From an uncultured Lachnospiraceae bacterium (GTDB lineage: Bacteria > Bacillota > Clostridia > Lachnospirales > Lachnospiraceae): a stretch of 64,000 nucleotides of DNA. This document shows, one piece after another, positions 44,005 to 51,863 of this stretch (its first letter is position 1; every line of letters starts with the position of its first letter). The stretch spans positions 1 to 64,000 of the forward strand of contig CAJUMB010000002.1 in NCBI GenBank assembly GCA_910587105.1, in the 5' to 3' direction. A program made the translations under genes and the position numbers. The notes beneath the pieces are model-generated. The model was not told where the DNA came from and did no database searches. It saw only the letters and a program-made list of their open reading frames with translations.

Positions 44005-44208
44005 GGCAGGTAACTCCTTATTTTTATAGATATTCGGTAACCGTGAAGGTATGGAACCGTTACCATATTCTTTCATTGTAAAAGGGCTTTGTTGATTTTA
44101 CAAGGGCATTTTTGTATAATTTTGTGTAGATCATACTTCAAACACGCTCTAAAGGCAGATGAGGAGAGATTCCGGGAGTACATAATGAGATATTTTAGGA
44201 GGGATTCC

Positions 44209-44691
44209 ATGACAGAAGACGAAAAATATATGGCACAGGCAGTCCGGCAGGCAGAAAAAGCGTATGCATTAGCAGAAGTGCCCATTGGATGCGTTATTAT
44301 ATATGAAGGAAAAATAATTGGCCGGGGTTATAACCGGCGCAATACAGATAAAAATACTCTTGCTCATGCTGAGCTGAACGCGATCCAGGAGGCCAGCCGT
44401 GAACTGGGGGACTGGCGGCTGGATGGCTGCACTATGTATGTGACACTTGAGCCCTGTCAGATGTGTGCGGGTGCCATTGTACAGTCCAGGATAAAAAAGG
44501 TGGTAATGGGATGTAGAAATCCAAAGGCGGGGTGTGCCGGGTCTATTTTGAATTTACTGCAGGTACCGGAATTCAACCATCAGGTTGAGATTGAGGAGGG
44601 GGTTTTGGGCCAGCAGTGCTCTGATATGCTGAAAAATTTTTTTCGGAAATTACGCGGTGAAAAAGCGAAAAAAAATATAATAGACTGTTGA
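44209..44691 (+). CDS. tadA: tRNA adenosine(34) deaminase
   Basis: 160 residues from the ATG at 44209 (MTEDEKYMAQAVRQAEKAYA); AGGAGG lies 6 bases upstream, so earlier in-frame starts are rejected. Zinc-dependent cytidine-deaminase fold: LAHAELNAI (HAE, zinc His and catalytic Glu) and EPCQMCAGAIVQSRI (PCxxC). NPKAGCAGSILNLL is the TadA-specific segment. It converts A34 to inosine in tRNA-Arg(ACG). A repeat end (44136-44151) lies upstream, in the gap to nrdG. Confidence 0.93.
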   Translation: MTEDEKYMAQAVRQAEKAYALAEVPIGCVIIYEGKIIGRGYNRRNTDKNTLAHAELNAIQEASRELGDWRLDGCTMYVTLEPCQMCAGAIVQSRIKKVVMGCRNPKAGCAGSILNLLQVPEFNHQVEIEEGVLGQQCSDMLKNFFRKLRGEKAKKNIIDC

Positions 44692-44743
44692 AATAATATT
44701 TGATTATAGAATAGGATGTATTTTCCTGAATTTACCAAAAAGG

Positions 44744-44772
44744 TTGTAAAGTATTTTTGAATAGGATATACT
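44744..44772 (+). promoter_or_regulatory. Pyruvate carboxylase promoter
   Basis: TTGTAA (44744-44749), 17-base spacer, TATACT (44767-44772), 47 bases before the GTG start. Confidence 0.65.
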
Positions 44773-44819
44773 GTTATTAGTATTGAAAGACAGAAGTCTT
44801 GCGACAAAGGGGGTTCAAA

Positions 44820-47800
44820 GTGAAAGAGATTAAAAAATTCAAAAGAGTACTGGCAGCAAACAGAGGCGAGATTGCCATAAGGATCTTCCGTGCCTGCAAT
44901 GAACTGGGAATCCGGACGGTGGCGATTTATTCGGAAGAAGATAAAAATGCCCAGTTCCGTGTGCATGCGGATGAAGCTTATCAAATTGGTAAAGGGAAAA
45001 CTCCAGTGGGGGCGTATCTTGGCATTGATGAGATTATTGCTCTTGCAAAGGCAAAGGGTGTGGACGCGATTCATCCTGGATATGGATTTTTGGCGGAAAA
45101 CGTGGGCTTTGCAAAAGCCTGTGACGATGCGGGAATCGAATTTATAGGACCTACAGCGGAAATGATGGACAGACTGGGTGATAAAATCAAGTCTAAAATT
45201 GTGGCAAATTCGGTAGGAGTTCCCACCATTCCAGGAGTGGAAAAAGCAATTCAGACAGAGGAGGAGGCAGTTCAGATTGCAGAGACATGCGGATATCCCG
45301 TTATGCTCAAGGCCGCAGCAGGCGGCGGCGGACGAGGCATGAGAATTGTCAGCTCCAGAGAAGAACTTCTTCCCCAGTTCAGGAGTGCCAGAAGCGAGGC
45401 GGCAAAAGCCTTCGGCATTGATGATATTTTTATCGAAAAGTATTTAGAAAAACCCAAACATATAGAAGTGCAGATTTTAGGGGATAAAGAGGGAAATATT
45501 GTACATTTGTACGAACGTGACTGTTCGATTCAGAGAAGACATCAGAAAGTGATTGAATTTACCCCTGCCCTTTGTCTTACCGATGAGCAGAGACAGGCAA
45601 TCTGCAATGATGCTTTGAAAATAGCACGGGCCGTGGACTACAGAAGTGCCGGGACAGTGGAATTTTTGGTGGATAAAAAGGGAAACCATTATTTTATTGA
45701 AATGAATCCAAGAATTCAGGTAGAGCATACGGTTTCGGAGATTGTGACAGGGGTAGATATTGTACAGGCGCAGATTCTGGTTGCCCAGGGATACACGCTG
45801 GATTCCCAGCGGATTGCTATTCCGTCACAGGATTCTGTGAACGTGAGAGGATATGCTGTTCAGTGCAGGATTACCACAGAAGATCCTATCAATGATTTTA
45901 TGCCGGATACGGGTGTGATTGAGACGTATCAGATACCAGGCGGCCTGGGAATTCGTCTGGATGGCGGAAATGGTTCCCAGGGGGCAGAAATTACGCCCTT
46001 TTATGACAGCCTGCTGCTGAAAGTGACTGCATATGGCCGTGTATTTGAGGATGCCCGGCTGAAGGCCATACGGGCTCTCCGTGAGACGGCCATTAAAGGC
46101 GTTAAGACGAATATTGCTTTTATGCTGAATGTGCTGAATCACCCGGATTTTGCCAATGGAACATGTGATACGGGCTTTATTGCCGACAATCCGGAACTTC
46201 TGGATATTGAAAAAGTGGAAGATACGGAACAAAAGGTTATGGAATTTTTGGGCAATAAGTTTGTAAACGAAACAAAAGGCATAAAGCCTCAGTTTAATGT
46301 TCCGGTATTTCCCAAATTTGCCCCAGAGGAAATTGAAGGTCTGTATGGAACCAAACAGATATTGGATGAGATGGGGGCGGAAAAATTCTCCAGATGGGTC
46401 CGTGACCAGAATAAATTATTTATTACGGATACTACCATGCGGGATGCCCAGCAGTCTTTAATGGCAACCAGAGTGAGAACGGTGGATATGGAAAAGATTG
46501 CTCCGGCAGTTTCTGTTTATGGAAAAGATCTGTTTTCCCTGGAAATGTGGGGAGGGGCTACATTCGATACATCCTATCGTTTTCTGAAAGAATCACCATG
46601 GGAGAGACTGGATACTCTGCGCAGGAAAATGCCAAATATTCTGTTCCAGATGCTCATCAGAGGCGCAAATGGAGTAGGTTATAAGAATTATCCAGATAAT
46701 GTGATAAGGGAATTTGTAAAAGAGGCCGCCCGGTCAGGGATTGATGTATTCCGTATCTTTGACTCCCTGAACTGGATTCAGGGGATGGAAATTGCTTTAG
46801 ACGAGACTCTCAATCAGGGGAAAATTGCAGAGGCATGTATTTGTTATACAGGAGATATCCTGGACGAATCAAGGGAAAAATATAATCTGGATTATTACGT
46901 CCGAATGGCAAAAGAGCTGGAGAAACGGGGCAGCCATATCCTGGGTATCAAAGATATGTCAGGGCTTCTGAAACCTATGGCAGCGGCAAAACTGATCAAG
47001 ACTTTGAAACAGGAAATTGGTATTCCCATCCATCTGCACACACATGATACATCAGGTAATGGTGTGGCGGCGATTCTGATGGCGGCTCAGTCAGGTGTAG
47101 ACATTGTGGATGCTGCTTTTAACTCTATGAGTGGACTGACCTCCCAGCCAGCACTGAATTCTGTAGTGGCCGCTCTCCAAAACAGTGAGAGGGATACAGG
47201 ACTTGATCCGGATAAACTGCAGAAGATAGCAGAATATTGGAGGGATGTACGGCCTGTTTACGGAGGATTTGAGTCAGAACTGGTGACTTCTACCGCAGAA
47301 ATTTATAAATATGAAATTCCCGGCGGGCAGTATTCTAATTTGAAGCCCCAGGTGGAAAGCTTTGGACTGGGATATAAATTCGATGAAGTAAAAGATATGT
47401 ATAAGACGGTCAATGACATGCTGGGAGATATTGTGAAAGTGACACCTACTTCGAAAGTGGTGGGCGATATGGCTATCTTTATGGTGCAGAACGATCTGAC
47501 CCCTGAAAATATCTATGAGAAAGCAGCCGGAATTGATTTTCCTGATTCGGTCGTATCCTATTTTGAAGGCATGATGGGCCAGCCAGAAGGCGGTTTCCCA
47601 GAGAAACTTCAGAAATTGGTGTTAAAAGATAAACCAGCCATTACCCAGAGGCCGGGAGAACTGCTGCCGCCAGAGGACTTTGATGCAATCCGTAAACATC
47701 TGCAGGATGACCTTGAACTGGAAGGTACTTTGAGACAGGCTCTCAGCTATGCTCTTTATCCCAAAGTATTTGAAGACTTTGTGAAAAGCATTAAAAAAGA

Positions 47801-48266
47801 CGGCAATTTCCGTCATATGGGTTCCGATATATTCTTCCATGGACTGAGTGAAGGCGAGACTTGTGAAGTGAAGTTTGAAGAAGGGCATATCATGATGGTC
47901 AAACTGCAGGAGGTAAAAGCAGTTGACAGCGAAGGAAATCGGGAAGCTATATTTGAGGTGAATGGAAACCGGCGTATTATAAAGATCAAAGATACCAGTA
48001 TTACGGTAAATGCCCATAATGCGGTTCTCTACGCTGACGCCGATGACCCAATGGAAATCGGGGCCAACATTCCGGGAAATATCATTAAGATCCTGGTGAA
48101 AGAGGGAGAGACAATCAGTGAAAATCAGCCGATTGCGGTGATTGAGGCCATGAAGATGGAGACAAATATACTGGCATTATCTGCAGGTATAGTGGAAAGG
48201 ATTTATGTATCCGAAGGCCAGCAGGTGAAGGCAGGAGAGATGATTGCAAAATTGAAAAGTAAATAA
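44820..48266 (+). CDS. pyc: Pyruvate carboxylase
   Basis: 1148 residues from GTG 44820, preceded by AGGGGG; a TTG seven codons earlier lacks spacing for that site. The biotin carboxylase domain (about 1-450) has LAANRGEIAIRIFRAC, AAAGGGGRGMRIV and FIEMNPRIQVEHTVSEIVTG. The carboxyltransferase domain (about 530-830) has DTTMRDAQQSLMATRVRT and HLHTHDTSGNG. The carboxyltransferase-associated PYC_OADA region follows, then a biotinyl domain with EAMKMETN and K1112 as biotin site. Full alpha4-type single-chain enzyme of normal length. It makes oxaloacetate from pyruvate, bicarbonate and ATP. Monocistronic, closed by a strong terminator. Confidence 0.97.
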   Translation: MKEIKKFKRVLAANRGEIAIRIFRACNELGIRTVAIYSEEDKNAQFRVHADEAYQIGKGKTPVGAYLGIDEIIALAKAKGVDAIHPGYGFLAENVGFAKACDDAGIEFIGPTAEMMDRLGDKIKSKIVANSVGVPTIPGVEKAIQTEEEAVQIAETCGYPVMLKAAAGGGGRGMRIVSSREELLPQFRSARSEAAKAFGIDDIFIEKYLEKPKHIEVQILGDKEGNIVHLYERDCSIQRRHQKVIEFTPALCLTDEQRQAICNDALKIARAVDYRSAGTVEFLVDKKGNHYFIEMNPRIQVEHTVSEIVTGVDIVQAQILVAQGYTLDSQRIAIPSQDSVNVRGYAVQCRITTEDPINDFMPDTGVIETYQIPGGLGIRLDGGNGSQGAEITPFYDSLLLKVTAYGRVFEDARLKAIRALRETAIKGVKTNIAFMLNVLNHPDFANGTCDTGFIADNPELLDIEKVEDTEQKVMEFLGNKFVNETKGIKPQFNVPVFPKFAPEEIEGLYGTKQILDEMGAEKFSRWVRDQNKLFITDTTMRDAQQSLMATRVRTVDMEKIAPAVSVYGKDLFSLEMWGGATFDTSYRFLKESPWERLDTLRRKMPNILFQMLIRGANGVGYKNYPDNVIREFVKEAARSGIDVFRIFDSLNWIQGMEIALDETLNQGKIAEACICYTGDILDESREKYNLDYYVRMAKELEKRGSHILGIKDMSGLLKPMAAAKLIKTLKQEIGIPIHLHTHDTSGNGVAAILMAAQSGVDIVDAAFNSMSGLTSQPALNSVVAALQNSERDTGLDPDKLQKIAEYWRDVRPVYGGFESELVTSTAEIYKYEIPGGQYSNLKPQVESFGLGYKFDEVKDMYKTVNDMLGDIVKVTPTSKVVGDMAIFMVQNDLTPENIYEKAAGIDFPDSVVSYFEGMMGQPEGGFPEKLQKLVLKDKPAITQRPGELLPPEDFDAIRKHLQDDLELEGTLRQALSYALYPKVFEDFVKSIKKDGNFRHMGSDIFFHGLSEGETCEVKFEEGHIMMVKLQEVKAVDSEGNREAIFEVNGNRRIIKIKDTSITVNAHNAVLYADADDPMEIGANIPGNIIKILVKEGETISENQPIAVIEAMKMETNILALSAGIVERIYVSEGQQVKAGEMIAKLKSK

Positions 48267-48280
48267 TACATAATTCATCA

Positions 48281-48317
48281 GGAAAAACAGCTGTCCTTCA
48301 CTGACAGCTGTTTTTCC
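48281..48317 (+). terminator. Terminator after pyruvate carboxylase
   Basis: GGAAAAACAGCTGTC and GACAGCTGTTTTTCC form a perfect 15-base stem with a 7-base loop. It is nearly symmetrical and may also serve the convergent phosphoesterase gene. Confidence 0.9.
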
Positions 48318-48350
48318 CCTGCCATTGGCCTGAGTTTTTACAGCGGCTTT

Positions 48351-48896
48351 TTATATGGTTTCCGTATGATAAACGGCACCACCCAGGTCTTTCCAGAGGG
48401 CCTCATTTTCGGTAAGTATCATGTACCCATGGGCACTGCTTTCTTTGGGGATGGAGACAGAGCCCGGGTTCAGATACAGATTATTATCGCCGAAAGGTTC
48501 CCATGCAGGGATATGCGTGTGTCCGTGGAGTAAAATATCACCGGGCTGCATAGGGGGAAGGCTCTCTTTGTTGAAATTATGGCCGTGGGTGGCATAGATC
48601 ATGCGGTCTCCTGCGTAAAATATGGCGTAGTCGGCCATAATGGGGAATTGGAGCACCATCTGGTCCACCTCGGTGTCACAGTTTCCCCTTACGCATAGCA
48701 GCTCTGATTTTCTCTCATTCAGCAATGAGATTACTGTTTTGGGGGCGTAGTCTTTTGGCAGATCGTTTCTGGGGCCGTGATAGAGAATATCTCCCAGAAG
48801 AACCAGTTTGTCCGCCTGCTCCAGGTCAAAAGCATTCAGCATTTCCCTGCAGTAACAGCTGGAGCCATGAATATCTGAGGCAATCATTAATTTCAT
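48351..48896 (-). CDS. yfcE: YfcE/MJ0936-family metallophosphoesterase
   Basis: A 181-residue calcineurin-like phosphodiesterase. Metal ligands are visible in order: D8 and H10 (ASDIHG), D36 (LLGDILYHGPRN), N72 (VRGNCD), H104 (ATHGHN), and H126 and H128 (LLHGHTHIP). The length and the NPGSVSIPKE motif match YfcE-type enzymes, which hydrolyse phosphodiester bonds with divalent metals. The physiological substrate is unknown. Single gene, convergent with pyc. Confidence 0.92.
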   Translation of the reverse strand: MKLMIASDIHGSSCYCREMLNAFDLEQADKLVLLGDILYHGPRNDLPKDYAPKTVISLLNERKSELLCVRGNCDTEVDQMVLQFPIMADYAIFYAGDRMIYATHGHNFNKESLPPMQPGDILLHGHTHIPAWEPFGDNNLYLNPGSVSIPKESSAHGYMILTENEALWKDLGGAVYHTETI

Positions 48897-49076
48897 TTAA
48901 TTTCACTTCCAATCTTCAGCATTTGTTTCAATCATTATATCCAGATTTTCTCTAAAGTTCAAGCTATTGTTGATTTCTGCGGTCTGTCCGAATATAATAG
49001 AATCTGTAAAGTACTTTGGGAAAGTTTTTGCATCAGGATATTGAGAACACGCCAATATTTGAAAAGGAGAACTGTC

Positions 49077-49961
49077 ATGAAAAAAGCAAAAGTTTATTTC
49101 ACAAAAACCATCACATCAGAAAGCCTGGTAAAGATTTATGAGGCGCTGGGCAGGGAGCTTCACGGAAAGACTGCTGTTAAAATTTCCACAGGTGAACCCG
49201 GCGGACATAATTTTCTCCAGCCATCTCTGATTGCGCCGCTGGTTCAAAAACTCCAGGGAACTATTGTGGAATGCAACACGGCTTATGAGGGACGCCGCAA
49301 TACCAGTGAGGCCCACTGGCAGACCTTCCGTGACCACGGCTTTGCCGCTGTTGCACCCTGTGATTTGATGGATGAAGAAGGGGAGCTGGTTCTTCCGGTG
49401 AGAAACGGCCATCAACTGAAAGAAAATTATGTGGGCGGGCATCTGGAACAATATGATTCCATGCTGGTATTGTCCCATTTCAAAGGACATGCCATGGGCG
49501 GCTTCGGCGGTGCACTGAAAAATGTTGCTATCGGCGTAGCCTCAGCCTTTGGAAAAGCATATATCCACGGCAATGGCACTCCCTGTAAAACATTAGACGA
49601 TATGTTTGCTGCAGACCATGATTCATTCCTGGAGTCAATGGCTGACGCGGACAGTGCGGTAATTGATTATCTGGGCAGCCGGAATATGCTGTATATCAAT
49701 GTGGCAAACCGTCTCTCCATAGACTGTGACTGTGATGCCAATCCACATGAGCCGGAGATGGCGGATATCGGTATCTTTGCATCTCTTGACCCTGTGGCAG
49801 TGGACCAGGCATGTGTAGACGCGGTTTATGCGTCTCCAGATCCGGGCAAAGCGGCATTGATTGAGCGTATAGAATCTCTGAATGGTATTCATACGGTTGA
49901 GGCTGCTGCGGAACTTGGACTGGGTATCAGAGAATATGAACTGGTAGAGCTGGATCATTAA
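49077..49961 (+). CDS. DUF362-domain protein
   Basis: 294 residues from the ATG at 49077 (MKKAKVYFTKTITSESLVKIYEALG), with AAAGGAG upstream; a start 12 codons earlier lacks a site. DUF362 features are KISTGEPGGHNFLQPSL, NTAYEGRRNTSEAHWQTFRDHGF, SHFKGHAMGGFGGALKNVAIGVAS (the family core) and CDCDANPHEPEMADIGIFASLDPVAVDQACVD. Many relatives carry a 4Fe-4S ferredoxin module; this one does not. Cysteines C231 and C233 in the CDCD segment could bind metal. Function is not established. Confidence 0.85.
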   Translation: MKKAKVYFTKTITSESLVKIYEALGRELHGKTAVKISTGEPGGHNFLQPSLIAPLVQKLQGTIVECNTAYEGRRNTSEAHWQTFRDHGFAAVAPCDLMDEEGELVLPVRNGHQLKENYVGGHLEQYDSMLVLSHFKGHAMGGFGGALKNVAIGVASAFGKAYIHGNGTPCKTLDDMFAADHDSFLESMADADSAVIDYLGSRNMLYINVANRLSIDCDCDANPHEPEMADIGIFASLDPVAVDQACVDAVYASPDPGKAALIERIESLNGIHTVEAAAELGLGIREYELVELDH

Positions 49962-49991
49962 ATAACCTTACGTTTCGCTGGTCTGCACGCT

Positions 49992-50025
49992 GCGCCGGCG
50001 GCTGCTAAACAAGCGCCGCCGGCGC
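49992..50025. repeat. All-G/C hairpin downstream of the DUF362 gene
   Basis: GCGCCGGCGGC (49992-50002) is exactly inverted as GCCGCCGGCGC (50015-50025) around a 12-base loop. There is no T-run, so it is not a standard intrinsic terminator. The surrounding 50 bases are unusually GC-rich for this window. Confidence 0.6.
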
Positions 50026-50207
50026 TTGGCGGCCCGGCGAAGCGGGGGTAATGCCTTCTTCATCTGTCTTACCCTGACCCAAATATCAGGTGTTTCGTAT
50101 CCGGGTATCTGGGAATAGAGACAGACTTCTTTACGTTATCTGTTTAAATCAAAAAAGTCAGACAATAAAATTTTATAAAAAATCTTCCCTTTTTCAATGT
50201 TTTCATA

Positions 50208-50301
50208 TATAATACTAGAGCGTGTCTTAAAAATGTTTTTTGTCAGATGTGCGTCACACTTGGCGGGAGATGGCAAGAATGATTTTTAAGACACACTCTA
50301 G
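50208..50301 (+). repeat. MITE-like hairpin repeat, copy C, directly after a -10 box
   Basis: The repeat (50215-50301, 87 bases) has ends CTAGAGCGTGTCTTAAAA and TTTTTAAGACACACTCTAG. It matches copy A in reverse orientation with the centre deleted. A TATAAT lies at 50208-50213, one base before the repeat, with a poor -35 (TTCCCT at 17 bases). If that promoter is used, the repeat is the first part of the gdhA leader. The remaining leader (50302-50452) can form stems such as GATGTG/CACATC but matches no known riboswitch. Confidence 0.65.
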
Positions 50302-50452
50302 AACGTACTTGAAATTTCATTGAGTCACGTTCCTGATGTGTATGGGAATACCACACATCATTCAATCGAACAGATAAACACCAAGAGTGTCCTCGGAGGG
50401 CCTTTGTACTGGAGTTCTGAGAGCACTTACCAAGACAAGGGGGTATTTTGAA

Positions 50453-51787
50453 ATGTCTTATACCGAAGAAGTTTATGCAAAAGTTGTTGAGAAGAATCCC
50501 GGTGAAGCTGAATTCCAGCAGGCAGTAAGTGAAGTTCTGGATTCTCTGAAAACAGTAATCGATGCTAATGAAACCGAATACCGCAAAATGGCTCTGCTGG
50601 AGCGTCTGGTAGAACCGGAACGTATCATTTCTTTCCGCATCCCCTGGGTAGATGATCAGGGACAGGTACAAGTGAACAAAGGTTACCGTGTACAGTTTAA
50701 CAGTGCAATCGGACCGTATAAAGGCGGCCTGCGCTTCCATCCTTCTGTAAATCAAAGCATTCTGAAATTCCTTGGTTTTGAACAAATTTTTAAAAATTCA
50801 CTGACCGGACTGCCCATCGGCGGCGGTAAGGGCGGCTCTGATTTCGACCCCAAAGGGAAATCGGATGGAGAGGTTATGCGTTTCTGCCAGAGCTTCATGA
50901 CTGAATTCTGCAAATATCTGGGACCGAACCAGGATGTGCCGGCCGGAGATATCGGCGTAGGCGGCAGGGAAATCGGATATCTGTACGGACAGTACAAACG
51001 CATCACAGGACGCTATGAAGGTGTGCTCACAGGAAAGGGCCTTACCTATGGCGGCTCTCTGATTCGTACACAGGCTACAGGCTATGGACTGGTATATCTG
51101 CTCAATGAGATGCTGGAACATCACAAATATTCCATTAAAGATAAGACCATTGTAGTATCCGGTTCCGGAAATGTTGCTATTTACGCAGTTGAAAAGGCAT
51201 CCCAGTTAGGCGGCAAAGTAGTGGCCATGAGCGATTCCAACGGATATGTGTATGACCCCAACGGTATTAATCTGGATGTGGTAAAAGACATCAAGGAAGT
51301 GCGCCGGGGACGTATCAAAGAATATGTTGAAAAGGTACCCCAGGCAACGTATACAGAGGGCAAAGGCATCTGGTCAGTTCCCTGTGATATTGCCCTTCCC
51401 TGTGCAACACAGAACGAGCTGACTCTGGAAGACGCCAAGAAACTGAAAGAGAACAAATGCTTTGCAGTAGCAGAAGGTGCAAATATGCCTACTACCTTGG
51501 ACGCAACAGAATTTATCCAGGAAAACGGAATGCTGTTCCTGCCGGGTAAAGCAGCAAACGCAGGCGGCGTAGCTACTTCCGCTCTGGAAATGACACAGAA
51601 CTCCATGCGTTTGAGCTGGACAGCTGAGGAGGTAGACCAGAAACTTCATCAGATTATGAAAGATATCTTTGTAAAATGTGAAGATGCTTCCAGACGCTAT
51701 GGCTTAGAGGGCAATTACGTGGCAGGTGCCAACATTGCCGGATTTGAGAAAGTTGTAGATGCCATGAAAGCTCAGGGTATCGTCTAA
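50453..51787 (+). CDS. gdhA: NADP-type glutamate dehydrogenase
   Basis: 444 residues from the ATG at 50453 (MSYTEEVYAKVV), with AAGGGGG upstream; a longer frame from 50387 has no ribosome binding site. Normal length for the hexameric 50-kDa class. The substrate domain has IGPYKGGLRFHPSVN with catalytic lysine region, and GGGKGGSDFDPKGKSD. The Rossmann domain has VVSGSGNVAIYAVEKA, followed by CATQNELTLEDAKKL and GANMPTT. It interconverts 2-oxoglutarate plus ammonium and glutamate. The leader contains a MITE-like repeat and a terminator follows. Confidence 0.97.
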   Translation: MSYTEEVYAKVVEKNPGEAEFQQAVSEVLDSLKTVIDANETEYRKMALLERLVEPERIISFRIPWVDDQGQVQVNKGYRVQFNSAIGPYKGGLRFHPSVNQSILKFLGFEQIFKNSLTGLPIGGGKGGSDFDPKGKSDGEVMRFCQSFMTEFCKYLGPNQDVPAGDIGVGGREIGYLYGQYKRITGRYEGVLTGKGLTYGGSLIRTQATGYGLVYLLNEMLEHHKYSIKDKTIVVSGSGNVAIYAVEKASQLGGKVVAMSDSNGYVYDPNGINLDVVKDIKEVRRGRIKEYVEKVPQATYTEGKGIWSVPCDIALPCATQNELTLEDAKKLKENKCFAVAEGANMPTTLDATEFIQENGMLFLPGKAANAGGVATSALEMTQNSMRLSWTAEEVDQKLHQIMKDIFVKCEDASRRYGLEGNYVAGANIAGFEKVVDAMKAQGIV

Positions 51788-51800
51788 AACAACAAAAAAT

Positions 51801-51848
51801 GCGTCTGAACAGTTTCCGTATTTTGGATTCTGTTCAGGCGCTTTCTTT
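51801..51848 (+). terminator. gdhA terminator
   Basis: GCGTCTGAACAG (51801-51812) pairs with CTGTTCAGGCGC (51830-51841) with one G-U pair, followed by TTTCTTT. Confidence 0.85.
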
Positions 51849-51863
51849 GTGGCAGTGGAGCAG

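Noticed and set aside
50387..50452. Longer N-terminus for glutamate dehydrogenase
   Set aside because: The upstream in-frame GTG has no ribosome binding site, while the ATG at 50453 has AAGGGGG at proper distance and gives the usual family length.
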